Shown here one piece after another: positions 16,284 to 24,879 of a stretch of 64,000 nucleotides of DNA (the first letter of the stretch is position 1; every line of letters begins with the position of its first letter). This stretch comes from Bhargavaea cecembensis DSE10. Its GTDB lineage: Bacteria > Bacillota > Bacilli > Bacillales_A > Planococcaceae. The notes under the pieces were generated by a model, which was not told the DNA's origin, made no database searches, and worked only from the letters and a program-made list of their open reading frames with translations. Location: positions 1 to 64,000 of the forward strand of contig NZ_AOFT01000001.1 in assembly GCF_000348905.1 (NCBI RefSeq), in the 5' to 3' direction. The position numbers were made by a program, and so were the translations under genes.

Positions 16284-19200
16284 ATGTCGCAGCAGGAACT
16301 GATCATGACCAAGCTGATTGCTCCGGTGCCGCCGTCATCCTATATGCCGCGGGCCGGGCTGAACCGCGCGTTCCGGCGGGGGCTGGATGCACAGACGATG
16401 ATTGTCCACAGCGGAGCGGGCTATGGAAAAAGCTCGGGACTGGCCAGGTTTTTTGCGGACCATCCGATCCGGTATTCCTGGTACACGGTTTCTTCCGAGG
16501 ACGATGACCTGCTTCCTTTCCTGCGGCATCTGTTCCGGAGCATCCAGCTGGCCAATCCGTCATTCGATCCGGAAGCGGCCTTTGGCGGCAACGAGCCTGC
16601 TCCGGGAAGGGCCGTGGCCGGCATCCCGGGGGCGTTTGTCAATGAGCTGATGAAGATCCGGGAACCGTTCGCCATCGTCATCGACGACTTCCACCATGTC
16701 GACCATGTGTTTGAAATTGATTTCTTCATGGAGAAGGTTCTGGAATTTCTCCCTCCGCAGATCCGGATGGTCGTCGCCTCCCGGATGAAACCGAAATGGT
16801 CGGTACTGCCGAGGCTTAAGCTGTCGGGGCGCCTTTACGAAGTGGGAGAAGAGATCTTCCGTTTCTCGCGTGATGAGATCGAAGTATACTTTGAAGATTA
16901 CTTCGGGCGCAGGCTCGATTCAGCGGTGGCGGACCAGATCCTGACGCTTACGGAAGGGTGGGCAATCGCCGTCCGGCTCATGGCGGATCAGATCCGGGAC
17001 GGTCAGGAACGGGAGGAACCGGTCCTGAAGCCGGCTCTGGCCGATCTGTTTTCCTATCTGTCGGAGGATGTCTTTAACCTGATGCCTGCCGATGACCAGG
17101 AGGCTCTTCTTGAGTTCAGTATTTTCCCCGCATTTTCGGATTCGCTGATCCGGGCGTTTTACGGAAAGTTGCAGGCGGAGAAGCTGGAAAAGCTGTCCGG
17201 CCGGCATGTGTTCATCCAGCCGCTCGGCTCCGGTTCGTATCGGTTCCACGCATTGTTCCAGCAGTTCCTGGAGGATAAATGGAAGGATAGCCGTCCGGAC
17301 AGATTTGAAGAACTGCAGAAGAAAGCTGCCCATTTCTGTGCGGATCGCGGTGATACGACGCAGGCGCTGAACCATGCGGAAAAGTCGGGAGACCCGATTT
17401 TCTTCGCGCGATTTCTTGACGCCCATGCTCACGAAGTGGTGAAGGAAGGCAAGTTCGACTGGCTGCTCGACCGGCTGAAAACGATGCCTGCCCAGGTGAA
17501 GGAAGCGTGGTACGGCCTTTATTACCATGAAGGAGAATGTTTCAGGTACCGGGCGTTTTATGAGAAGGCGAAGCAGTCATATATGCGCTGCGCCGCATTG
17601 GCCGAACGGGAGGGTGACCGTCTGATGGTCAGCCGGGCCCATGCGGGTATCGCACATATCTATCTCGACACCATCCAGCCGGGCCGTGCCGAACCGTATC
17701 TCCGGAAAGCCATCGTGGAAGCAGAAAGCGGGGACGGGACCGACCAGAAGGTGATGGCACGCCTAAAGCGGCAGTATGCGGAAAACCTGGTCAACCTCGG
17801 CAGAGCGGATGAGGCCGATCGCTGGGCGGCCGAAGCGCGGCTCGGCTCGGAAATTTTGACGGAAGGCAACCTGGATGCCCGGATCTTCCTCCGGAGGGGA
17901 CGGCTTGACGAAGCGCTCGGACTTCTGGAGCGCCGGTCAGGGCACACTGACCAGCTTCCCGATTCCCACCGGGAAACCGACCTGCTCCTTTCGTTCCTTT
18001 ACTCTCTGAAGGGAGAGGCAGCACGGGCGAAGGAGGCTGCCGGCAAAGGGATCCGTGGCAAGCAGTCGGCATTTGTTGGTGCGGTGGCCCGGATCCGGAA
18101 AGGGCATGCCGAATTTCTCGAGGATCCGTACGATCTCAGAACCCCTGAACGGCTGTATCTTGACGCGATCGGCATCATGGAGGAGCTGAACGTCAACCGG
18201 GGGACGGCCGAAGCGTATCTGGGCCTCGCGATCCTTAGGGCTGTTGGAGGCCAATATGACGAAGCACTTTCCTGTGCGGAAAAGGGTCTTGCGGAAACCG
18301 AATCTGTCAATGACCAGTGGCTGTCCGCAATCATCCTTACGGGCATTTCCGTGATTCGTGCCCGTATGAAGGAATGGGAAAAGTCCCGTGATGCGGCGGA
18401 AAAGGCCCGTTCGCTGTTTTTGAGGAGCGGGGATTCGTTCGGCAGGATGGCAACGGCATACTGGATGGCGCATGCGGCATTCCATTCCGGGGATGATGAA
18501 CGGTTTCTGCCGGCATTCGAGGAATTCGGGAACCTTTTGACAGACAATGGCTACGACTTTTTCATCCGGCGCAGGACGCTGATGGGACCGGTCGGGATGG
18601 AAGCCGTCCGGGCCATGATTGTCCATGCATGGAAATCGGGGAGTTCTGAGGAAGCAGCACGGCTTGCGGAAATCACCGGAACTGTGGACAGCATCAGGTA
18701 TCCGGCCTACAGCCTGTTTGTCCGGCTCTCAGGCCCGTTCATCCTTTACCGGGACGGCAGGGAAGTGCCGGACAAAGAGTGGAAGAGGGATAAATCGAAG
18801 GAACTTCTGGCTTATCTGTGCCTGAACCGGGACCGGTATATCCCGAAGGAGGAACTGCTTCAGGCACTTTGGCCGGAAGCGGACGAAAAGTCGGCCGACC
18901 GGGACTTCAAGGTTGCGCTGAATGCACTTCTGAAAGTGTTGGAGCCGGAGCGGAACGCGCGGGAGGAGCCTTTCTTCATCAGCCGCCACAAGACGATGTA
19001 CCGGCTCAATCCCGAAAGCAGCCTGACGACGGACGTTGAGCTGTTCCAGAAATATGCGGAATCGGGCATCCGGGAGAGACACGCGGAAGAATCAAAAGAA
19101 AAGCTCCAAAAAACGCTGGAGCGGTACGGCGGGACATTGTTCGCGGAAAAACCATCGACTGACTGGATCCGAACGGAGCGGGAAGCTCATTCCCGCCTGC

Positions 19201-19499
19201 GGATGAACGTGATGGAACGGATGGCGCAGACCTGCACCCGGCTCGAAGAATACGATGAAGTGATCAAATGGTCCGAAAAACTACTCGAGGCCGACGAAAC
19301 GAGAGAAGAGGCCTATCGCCTCCTGATCTACGCCAACTACCGGCTGGGCAGGCGGTCCCGCGCCATCCGCTGGTTTGAACTGTGCAGGGACGTCTTCGAC
19401 CGCGAACTTGGCATCGAACCGATGGAGCCGACCATCCGCATGTACGAAATGGTTCTGGAAGCAACTGAAACGAATGAAGAGTTTATAGAAGAAACATGA
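16284..19499 (+). CDS. Large MalT-like ATPase/TPR regulator with C-terminal winged helix and BTAD domain
   Basis: This 1071-residue protein combines an N-terminal STAND-type NTPase (Walker A GAGYGKSS at 44-51, Walker B-like IVIDDFHH near 131-138), a long helical TPR-type region (about 380-790), then an OmpR-like winged helix (about 812-905: RLSGPFILYRDGREV, SKELLAYLCLNRDRYIPKEELLQALWP) and a BTAD all-helical domain ending GIEPMEPTIRMYEMVLEA. This architecture is that of SARP/AfsR- and MalT-related activators, which sense a ligand through the TPR part and hydrolyse ATP. The ATG at 16284 follows GGGGGAGGAG. The gene stands alone, directly upstream of the Liv-type transport and acyl-CoA cluster in the same orientation, so it is the best candidate regulator of that cluster; the target is inferred only from position. 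Confidence 0.85.
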   Translation: MSQQELIMTKLIAPVPPSSYMPRAGLNRAFRRGLDAQTMIVHSGAGYGKSSGLARFFADHPIRYSWYTVSSEDDDLLPFLRHLFRSIQLANPSFDPEAAFGGNEPAPGRAVAGIPGAFVNELMKIREPFAIVIDDFHHVDHVFEIDFFMEKVLEFLPPQIRMVVASRMKPKWSVLPRLKLSGRLYEVGEEIFRFSRDEIEVYFEDYFGRRLDSAVADQILTLTEGWAIAVRLMADQIRDGQEREEPVLKPALADLFSYLSEDVFNLMPADDQEALLEFSIFPAFSDSLIRAFYGKLQAEKLEKLSGRHVFIQPLGSGSYRFHALFQQFLEDKWKDSRPDRFEELQKKAAHFCADRGDTTQALNHAEKSGDPIFFARFLDAHAHEVVKEGKFDWLLDRLKTMPAQVKEAWYGLYYHEGECFRYRAFYEKAKQSYMRCAALAEREGDRLMVSRAHAGIAHIYLDTIQPGRAEPYLRKAIVEAESGDGTDQKVMARLKRQYAENLVNLGRADEADRWAAEARLGSEILTEGNLDARIFLRRGRLDEALGLLERRSGHTDQLPDSHRETDLLLSFLYSLKGEAARAKEAAGKGIRGKQSAFVGAVARIRKGHAEFLEDPYDLRTPERLYLDAIGIMEELNVNRGTAEAYLGLAILRAVGGQYDEALSCAEKGLAETESVNDQWLSAIILTGISVIRARMKEWEKSRDAAEKARSLFLRSGDSFGRMATAYWMAHAAFHSGDDERFLPAFEEFGNLLTDNGYDFFIRRRTLMGPVGMEAVRAMIVHAWKSGSSEEAARLAEITGTVDSIRYPAYSLFVRLSGPFILYRDGREVPDKEWKRDKSKELLAYLCLNRDRYIPKEELLQALWPEADEKSADRDFKVALNALLKVLEPERNAREEPFFISRHKTMYRLNPESSLTTDVELFQKYAESGIRERHAEESKEKLQKTLERYGGTLFAEKPSTDWIRTEREAHSRLRMNVMERMAQTCTRLEEYDEVIKWSEKLLEADETREEAYRLLIYANYRLGRRSRAIRWFELCRDVFDRELGIEPMEPTIRMYEMVLEATETNEEFIEET

Positions 19500-19689
19500 G
19501 CATATTTGTAAAGCTGATTGAAAAGAAGGGTCCGAACCTTCTCGAATCTGCTTCGCATTAGCTTTGGGCGAAGCGAATTTGGGGAGGTTTTTAGTCATGC
19601 CGGAAAAGCGTGAACAAGGTTGCGCGATGCTGTTCCGTGCTTCGTTTTTGGATAAGCATGCCCGGCTGATGTCTATCGCGTTAGGGCGG
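19500..19689 (+). other. Intergenic segment with inverted repeats behind the regulator gene
   Basis: No gene is visible. Two inverted repeats occur: GAAGG...CCTTC near 19525-19541 and GCTTCGC (19550-19556) with GCGAAGC (19568-19574), the latter followed further on by GGTTTTT. The second could act as a weak terminator for the regulator gene. Confidence 0.4.
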
Positions 19690-19822
19690 TTTCGTCATTC
19701 GCGGTCCTAGTTTCATCATTCAAGGTTTTGATTTCGTCAATCATCCTATTGCAGGGCGCGAATGACGAGATTACCCGGTCGAATGACGAGACCGGATGGA
19801 TGAATGACGAGATTACCGTCTT
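19690..19822. repeat. Two opposed three-unit arrays with 21-bp period
   Basis: Three units starting TTTCGTCATTC, TTTCATCATTC and TTTCGTCAATC begin at 19690, 19711 and 19732. They are followed, in inverted orientation, by three units starting GAATGACGAGATTACC, GAATGACGAGACCGG and GAATGACGAGATTACC at 19760, 19781 and 19802. All spacings are exactly 21 bp. The two halves are complementary in their cores and could fold into a long interrupted hairpin. The same TTTCGTCATTC core recurs inside the his operon at 50040. Confidence 0.85.
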
Positions 19823-20106
19823 GTGCTCGCACGCGCCAGTCTTCGTACTGGCAGCAGCTAAAGCTGCTTGGTGCTCCGCAACGCTGGCGCTTTTGCTCGC
19901 AGGCGTCAATCTTCGTATTGGCACCGGCTAAAGCCGCTTTGTGCTCCGCAACGCTTCGCTTTTGCTCGCAGGCGTCAATCTTCGTACTGGGTGGTGCTGC
20001 TCAACGCTTTCGCTTTTGAGCGCAGCAGCCAATCTTCGTATTGGCTGTGGGTGCTCCGCAACGCTTCGCTTTTGCTCGCAGACGCCAACCTGCGTTTTGG
20101 CGTCTG
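19823..20106. repeat. Imperfect tandem repeats carrying small covarying hairpins
   Basis: Units of roughly 50-70 bp begin with GTGCTCCGCAACGCT (19871, 19941, 20051; a degenerate form near 19995) and end in a small hairpin: GCCAGT/ACTGGC (19835-19852), GTCAAT/ATTGGC (19905-19922), GCCAAT/ATTGGC (20028-20045) and a ten-pair CAGACGCCAA/TTGGCGTCTG (20079-20106). A second hairpin with a TAAA loop follows the first two: AGCAGC/GCTGCT (19853-19868) and CGGC/GCCG (19925-19936). Arm sequences differ between copies but remain paired, which suggests structure is maintained. No credible gene is encoded here. Confidence 0.75.
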
Positions 20107-20148
20107 CAACTCATTTGCAACTCTTCCGGACTATGATGTAGTCAGTTC

Positions 20149-20163
20149 AGAAAGCGTTTACAA
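20149..20163 (-). promoter_or_regulatory. cre-like site before the Liv-type operon
   Basis: On the minus strand TTGTAAACGCTTTCT matches 14 of 15 positions of the CcpA cre consensus WTGNAARCGNWWWCA. It lies 23 bases upstream of the first start codon, where CcpA binding would block transcription. Carbon catabolite repression of the operon is inferred. Confidence 0.6.
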
Positions 20164-20185
20164 AACAGCGGAGGAGGAGTGCAAG

Positions 20186-21391
20186 TTGAAGAGAGTTGCA
20201 GGTTTGCTCAGTCTCGCTTTTGTCCTGGTGTTTTCAGCAGCCTGTTCGGACAGCGGGGCCGGTGAAGTGGAAGGAAGCGGCAGCGGTGAAACGATCAAAA
20301 TTGGAGTCCTGGCCTCATTGACCGGCGCGCTCGAATCGTACGGCAAGCAGACACAGCGAGGATTCGACCTCGGACTCGAATATGCGACCGACGGATCGAT
20401 GGAAGTCAACGGCAAGAAAATTGAAGTGGTCTATGAGGATACCGAAACCAAACCGGAAGTGGCGGTCCAAAAGGCGACCAAACTTCTTGAAGAAGACGGC
20501 GTGGACTTCCTTGTCGGCTCGTCCAGCTCCGGTGACACGCTCGCGGTCCTGCCGCTGGCGGAAGAATACGAGAAAATCATGATCGTCGAGCCGGCGGTCG
20601 CCGACAGCATCACCGGCTCCGAGTTCAACAAGTACCTGTTCCGCACGGCGCGGAACTCCTCGCAGGATGCCGTGGCCGGAGCGGCCGCAATCGCCGGAGA
20701 AGGCGTGAAGATCGCGACATTCGCACCGGACTACTCGTTCGGCTGGGACGGCGTAAAGGCATTCAAGGACGCGGCGGAGGACCTCGGCGCGGAAATCGTC
20801 CTTGAAGAGTATGCCGATCCGGCAGCGACCGACTTCACGGCAAACCTACAGAAGATCATCGAGTCGGACCCTGACTACCTGTTCGTCGTATGGGCGGGCG
20901 CCAACTCCCCATGGAACCAGATTGCAGACATGAAGCTTCAGGATAAGGGCATCAAGATCTCCACCGGTGCTCCGGACATCCCGGCACTGTCTGTCATGGA
21001 ACCGCTTGTCGGCATGGAAGGGTTCTCTGTTTACTACCACACCCTGCCTGACAATGAAGTGAACGACTGGCTCGTCAAGGAACACACGGACCGCTTTGAC
21101 GGAGAAGTGCCGGATCTGTTCACGCCGGGCGGCATGTCAGCTGCGATTTCCATCGTAGAAGCACTGAAACAGACGGAAGGCGAAACGGATGCGGACCAGC
21201 TGATTGAGGTCATGGAAGGCATGTCGTTTGAAACACCGAAGGGCACGATGACCTTCCGTGAAGAAGACCACCAGGCGCTGCAGTCACTCTATGCGATCAA
21301 GCTGGAAGAGCAGGAAGGCGTCCCTTATCCGGTGCCTGTACTGATCCGGGAACTTTCGCCTGAGGAGACAGAGCCTCCGATCATGAACTGA
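20186..21391 (+). CDS. livK: Liv-type ABC transporter substrate-binding lipoprotein
   Basis: This 401-residue lipoprotein (signal LKRVAGLLSLAFVLVFSAAC, lipobox SAAC) is a type-I periplasmic-binding-fold protein of the branched-chain amino acid/amide family: IKIGVLASLTGALESYGKQTQRGFDLGLEYA and VDFLVGSSSSGDTLAVLPLAEEYEKI are the ligand-cleft strands. The family binds many small carboxylates, amides and aromatics, and the downstream acyl-CoA genes argue against leucine as substrate. The TTG at 20186 has GGAGGAG seven bases upstream; a reading open from 19868 is only the repeat region in frame. It heads the nine-gene run and is followed by two hairpins before the ATPase genes. Confidence 0.88.
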   Translation: MKRVAGLLSLAFVLVFSAACSDSGAGEVEGSGSGETIKIGVLASLTGALESYGKQTQRGFDLGLEYATDGSMEVNGKKIEVVYEDTETKPEVAVQKATKLLEEDGVDFLVGSSSSGDTLAVLPLAEEYEKIMIVEPAVADSITGSEFNKYLFRTARNSSQDAVAGAAAIAGEGVKIATFAPDYSFGWDGVKAFKDAAEDLGAEIVLEEYADPAATDFTANLQKIIESDPDYLFVVWAGANSPWNQIADMKLQDKGIKISTGAPDIPALSVMEPLVGMEGFSVYYHTLPDNEVNDWLVKEHTDRFDGEVPDLFTPGGMSAAISIVEALKQTEGETDADQLIEVMEGMSFETPKGTMTFREEDHQALQSLYAIKLEEQEGVPYPVPVLIRELSPEETEPPIMN

Positions 21392-21414
21392 CCGGGCGGA
21401 GAAATAAGGAAAGA

Positions 21415-21470
21415 CGGACGGCATTTGCCGTCCCGCCTTTCCGGATGCACACCGCCGGGCGTGCATCCGG
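21415..21470 (+). other. Two consecutive hairpins between binding-protein and ATPase genes
   Basis: GACGGC/GCCGTC near 21415-21432 and a perfect ten-pair stem CCGGATGCAC/GTGCATCCGG (21441-21470) lie between the first and second genes. Neither ends in a T-tract. Such structures often protect the upstream message or partially terminate, giving more binding protein than transporter; that role is inferred. Confidence 0.5.
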
Positions 21471-21503
21471 AAGGGCGGAACAAATGAGGGGAGGATCCCG
21501 ATA

Positions 21504-22277
21504 ATGGAACCCATTTTAAAGACGGAAAACCTGACGATCCGATTTGGCGGCCACACCGCCGTGGACCATGTGAACTTTACCCTGCCGCCGAACGAATTCA
21601 AGTCGGTGATCGGGCCGAACGGTGCCGGCAAGACCACTTTCTTCAACCTGATCAGCGGTGAGCTGAAGCCGACAGAAGGCAATGTGTACTTCAAGGGGCG
21701 GCTGCTGGACGGACTGTCCCCTGTAGAAAGGACCAGGCTCGGCCTCGGGCGGTCATTCCAGATCACAAACGTTTTCCCGAACCTGACCGTTTTGGAGAAT
21801 GTCCGCCTGGCCGTGCAGTCAAGGGAAGGCGTGCGATACAACCCGTTCCGGCACTTTAGTTCATACAAGAAGTTCACGGAGGAATCGATGGAGATCCTGG
21901 CGACTGTCCTGCTTGACGGCAAGGCGGACGCCATCGCCAGCCAGATTTCCCACGGAGAGAAGCGGAAGCTGGAAATCGCCATGCTGCTGGCACTTGACAC
22001 GGAAGTGCTTCTGCTGGATGAGCCGACCGCCGGGATGTCACTGGAAGAGGTACCATCCATCCTGAATGTTATCCGGAAGATCAAGGAAGGCGGTAACAAG
22101 ACCGTCCTCCTGATCGAGCACAAGATGGACATGATCCTTGATCTGTCCGATTCGATCATGGTGCTGTTCAACGGAAAGCTTCTGGCGGACGGGACACCTG
22201 AAGAAATCATGCAGAACGAAACCGTGCAAAATGCGTACCTGGGAGGGATGCCCCATGAGCAGACTGCTCACGCTTGA
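21504..22277 (+). CDS. livG: Liv-type ABC transporter ATPase LivG
   Basis: This 257-residue ATPase has Walker A GPNGAGKTT, the Q-loop, signature ISHGEKRKLEIAMLLA (LSGG replaced by ISHGE, usual for LivG), Walker B VLLLDEPTAGMS and the switch His in LLIEHKMDMI. The C-terminal QNAYLGG ending is typical of the LivG group. It powers the importer with LivF. The ATG at 21504 follows GAGGGGAGGATCC. The 3' end overlaps livF by 23 bases. Confidence 0.9.
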   Translation: MEPILKTENLTIRFGGHTAVDHVNFTLPPNEFKSVIGPNGAGKTTFFNLISGELKPTEGNVYFKGRLLDGLSPVERTRLGLGRSFQITNVFPNLTVLENVRLAVQSREGVRYNPFRHFSSYKKFTEESMEILATVLLDGKADAIASQISHGEKRKLEIAMLLALDTEVLLLDEPTAGMSLEEVPSILNVIRKIKEGGNKTVLLIEHKMDMILDLSDSIMVLFNGKLLADGTPEEIMQNETVQNAYLGGMPHEQTAHA

Positions 22278-22962
22278 AAACGTCCACACCCATATCGGCC
22301 AGTATCACATCCTTCAGGGGGTCTCGCTGACCGCGGAAGAAGGGGAAGTCACCGTGCTCCTCGGCCGCAACGGCGCCGGGAAGACGACGACGCTCCGCAC
22401 GATCATGGGGCTTAATCCGGCCACTTCCGGCACGATCCATTATGGCGGGCAGGACATCACGAAGCTGCCGACCTTCTCCATCGCCAACGGCGGCATCGGC
22501 TATGTGCCCGAGGACCAGGCGGTCTTTACGACGCTCACCGTAGAGGAAAACCTGAAGGTCGCGATGCGAAAAGAGGACGAAGCGGCAATGGCCCGCCAGG
22601 ATTATGTGCTGACCCTGTTCCCGGACCTGAAAAAGTTCTGGAAGAAGGAAGGCGGACACCTGTCGGGCGGCCAGAAACAGATGCTCGCGATGGCAAGGGC
22701 ATTCGTCAACGACAACCGGCTCATGCTGATCGACGAGCCGTCCAAGGGCCTCGCCCCGATCGTGATCGAATCCGTCATGGAGGCGATCCGGGAGATGAAA
22801 AAGCAGACGACCATCATCCTGGTCGAACAGAATTTCTCGATGGCTGCCGGTGTCGGCGACACCTACACACTGATCGATGACGGGGAAACCGTCCAGAGCG
22901 GGCGCATGGAAGACCTTGTGCGCGACGAAGAACTGAAGCGGACCTATCTGGGAATCGCCTGA
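22255..22962 (+). CDS. livF: Liv-type ABC transporter ATPase LivF
   Basis: This 235-residue ATPase is the LivF partner: LTLENVHTHIGQYHILQGVSL, Walker A GRNGAGKTT, signature LSGGQKQMLAMARAF, Walker B LMLIDEPSKGLAPIV and LVEQNFSMA. The short length and RTYLGIA ending are normal for the family. I chose the ATG at 22255 because GGGAGGGATGCCCC lies just upstream and because a longer reading would include unrelated sequence; it overlaps livG, consistent with coupled translation. Confidence 0.9.
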   Translation: MSRLLTLENVHTHIGQYHILQGVSLTAEEGEVTVLLGRNGAGKTTTLRTIMGLNPATSGTIHYGGQDITKLPTFSIANGGIGYVPEDQAVFTTLTVEENLKVAMRKEDEAAMARQDYVLTLFPDLKKFWKKEGGHLSGGQKQMLAMARAFVNDNRLMLIDEPSKGLAPIVIESVMEAIREMKKQTTIILVEQNFSMAAGVGDTYTLIDDGETVQSGRMEDLVRDEELKRTYLGIA

Positions 22963-22977
22963 AGGGAGGCCATGTAA

Positions 22978-23841
22978 ATGGATCTATTATTGAATCTCAC
23001 AGTCAACGGGCTGGCCACGGGCATGCTCATCTTCCTGCTCGCTGCAGGCCTGACCCTGATTTTCGGCCTGATGAGCGTCCTGAACTTTGCCCACGGCGGG
23101 CTGTTCGCATGGGGAGCCTTCAGCGGCGTCTTCTTCTACGGCGTGACCGGAAGCTTCCTCATCTCCGTCATCGGAGCGGTGCTGACGGGCATCGTCCTCG
23201 GCTTCATTACGGAAAAGCTGATCATCAAGCCGGTGTACGGCAACCATGTGCAGCAGATCCTGATTACGCTCGGCTTCATGCTGGTGCTGTCCGAAATGCT
23301 GAAAGTGGTCTTCGGGCCGAACCAGATCGCGGCAAAAACACCGGATTACCTGTCCGGAAGCTGGGAGGCGGGCGGTGTCATCCTGATCAAATACCGCCTG
23401 TTTATCATCCTCGTCGGGCTGCTCGTGTTCGCCGTCGTCCAGTTTATCCTGAAGCGGACAAAGATCGGGCTGATCGTCAGGGCGGGCGTCCTGAACAAGG
23501 AAATGGTGCAGGCGCTCGGCATTGACATCAACAAAGTCTTTCTCTATGTGTTCATGGCCGGCGCGGCACTAGCGGCACTTGCCGGTGCGCTCATGGCTCC
23601 GTATTCAGGTGTCGTGTATGCGGAGATGGGACTTGAATTCGCCATACTCGCCTTTATCGTCGTCGTAATCGGCGGGATGGGCAGCTTCCCGGGCTCGCTT
23701 CTCGCGGCAATCCTCGTCGGACTGGCCGGAAGCTATATGGCTTATTTCGTCCCGTCACTGTCTCTCGCGGTGAACATGATCCTGATGGCGGTCGTGCTCA
23801 TCTTCAGACCACAGGGACTCTTTACGGCAAAGGAGGCATGA
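22978..23841 (+). CDS. livH: Liv-type ABC permease LivH
   Basis: This 287-residue, roughly eight-segment membrane protein belongs to the LivH permease family: NGLATGMLIFLLAAGLTLIFGLMSVLNFAHGG at the N-terminus and VVIGGMGSFPGSLLAAILVG in the coupling region are hallmark segments. It forms the translocation channel with LivM. The ATG follows GGGAGGCCATGTAA. LivM begins four bases after the stop. Confidence 0.9.
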   Translation: MDLLLNLTVNGLATGMLIFLLAAGLTLIFGLMSVLNFAHGGLFAWGAFSGVFFYGVTGSFLISVIGAVLTGIVLGFITEKLIIKPVYGNHVQQILITLGFMLVLSEMLKVVFGPNQIAAKTPDYLSGSWEAGGVILIKYRLFIILVGLLVFAVVQFILKRTKIGLIVRAGVLNKEMVQALGIDINKVFLYVFMAGAALAALAGALMAPYSGVVYAEMGLEFAILAFIVVVIGGMGSFPGSLLAAILVGLAGSYMAYFVPSLSLAVNMILMAVVLIFRPQGLFTAKEA

Positions 23842-23844
23842 CCG

Positions 23845-24867
23845 ATGATATCCAAACTTCAAGGAAAAAACTTCTGGCTGATCGTCATTGCCGCGGTGCT
23901 TGCCGCGTTCCCGCTTTTCTCGGACTCCAGGACGATGACGATTCTGCTGACACAGATCTTTATTTTCTCGATCCTGGCAATGAGCTATGACATCCTGCTC
24001 GGTTACACCGGCATCGTCTCGTTTGGCCACGCGATGTTCTTCGGGGTTGGCGCCTATACGACCGCCGTCATTCTCGACCGCATGGAGCCGACGCTCGGCA
24101 TGTTCCTCCTGTCGATTGCTGCAGGCATGCTGATTGCGGGCATCATCAGTTTTATCGCAGGGCTCCTCACCCTCAGGCTAAAGAGCCACTTTTATGCCAT
24201 GTTCACGATGGCGCTTGCCGGCCTGTTCCTGGTCGCTGCCGAGAAATGGCGGGCGGTCACGAACGGCAATGACGGATTCACGTTCCGCGCGCCTGAGTTT
24301 TTCCAGGACCGAACGATGTTTTATCTGACGGCGCTCGGCTGCCTGATCGTTGTCTATCTGCTTTTGTCCCGCTTTGTCGCCTCGCCGATGGGCCGCGTGC
24401 TGATCGCGGTAAGGGAGAATGAGCAGCGGACGGCCTCGCTCGGGTACAAGACCCTCCACTATAAGGTGACGGCGTCTGTCGTTGCCGGTATTTTCGCAAG
24501 TCTTGCCGGGTCGCTTTATTCGGTGTCCCTCCGTTTCGTCAACACAAGCGTCATGACGATGGACATCACGCTGGATGCGCTTCTCATGACCATCATTGGA
24601 GGGGTGGGCACCCTGATCGGCCCGATCCTCGGGGCCACGGTGATTGAGTTTGCCCAGCATTATCTGTCGGGACTCGCACGGGACTATCCGATTTTCGAGC
24701 GGTGGATCATCTTCTTCGGAATTGTCTACATCCTGGCGGTTGTCTTTTTCCCGCAGGGGATCGTCGGCTGGTTCCGGCAGGTCCGGGCGAAGCGCAGCGG
24801 GAAGCGTGCGGCTGCCCTGAAGGCAAAGCAGCCGGTCCTGAAGGCGAAAGCGGAAGAGAATGGATAA
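23845..24867 (+). CDS. livM: Liv-type ABC permease LivM
   Basis: This 340-residue permease is the LivM subunit: AMSYDILLGYTGIVSFGHAMFFGVGAYTTA, the ATP-coupling segment RVLIAVRENEQRTASLGYKTLHYKV, and IIGGVGTLIGPILGATVIEF. The C-terminus is a basic, lysine- and alanine-rich cytosolic tail (RAKRSGKRAAALKAKQPVLKAKAEE pattern). It completes a five-component importer and is followed after 12 bases by metabolic genes in the same direction. Confidence 0.9.
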   Translation: MISKLQGKNFWLIVIAAVLAAFPLFSDSRTMTILLTQIFIFSILAMSYDILLGYTGIVSFGHAMFFGVGAYTTAVILDRMEPTLGMFLLSIAAGMLIAGIISFIAGLLTLRLKSHFYAMFTMALAGLFLVAAEKWRAVTNGNDGFTFRAPEFFQDRTMFYLTALGCLIVVYLLLSRFVASPMGRVLIAVRENEQRTASLGYKTLHYKVTASVVAGIFASLAGSLYSVSLRFVNTSVMTMDITLDALLMTIIGGVGTLIGPILGATVIEFAQHYLSGLARDYPIFERWIIFFGIVYILAVVFFPQGIVGWFRQVRAKRSGKRAAALKAKQPVLKAKAEENG

Positions 24868-24879
24868 AGGGGCAGAGCC

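Noticed and set aside
19868-20185. N-terminal extension of the Liv-type binding protein by about 106 codons
   Set aside because: It is the hairpin-repeat region read in frame; a TTG with a strong ribosome site gives a standard lipoprotein signal at 20186.
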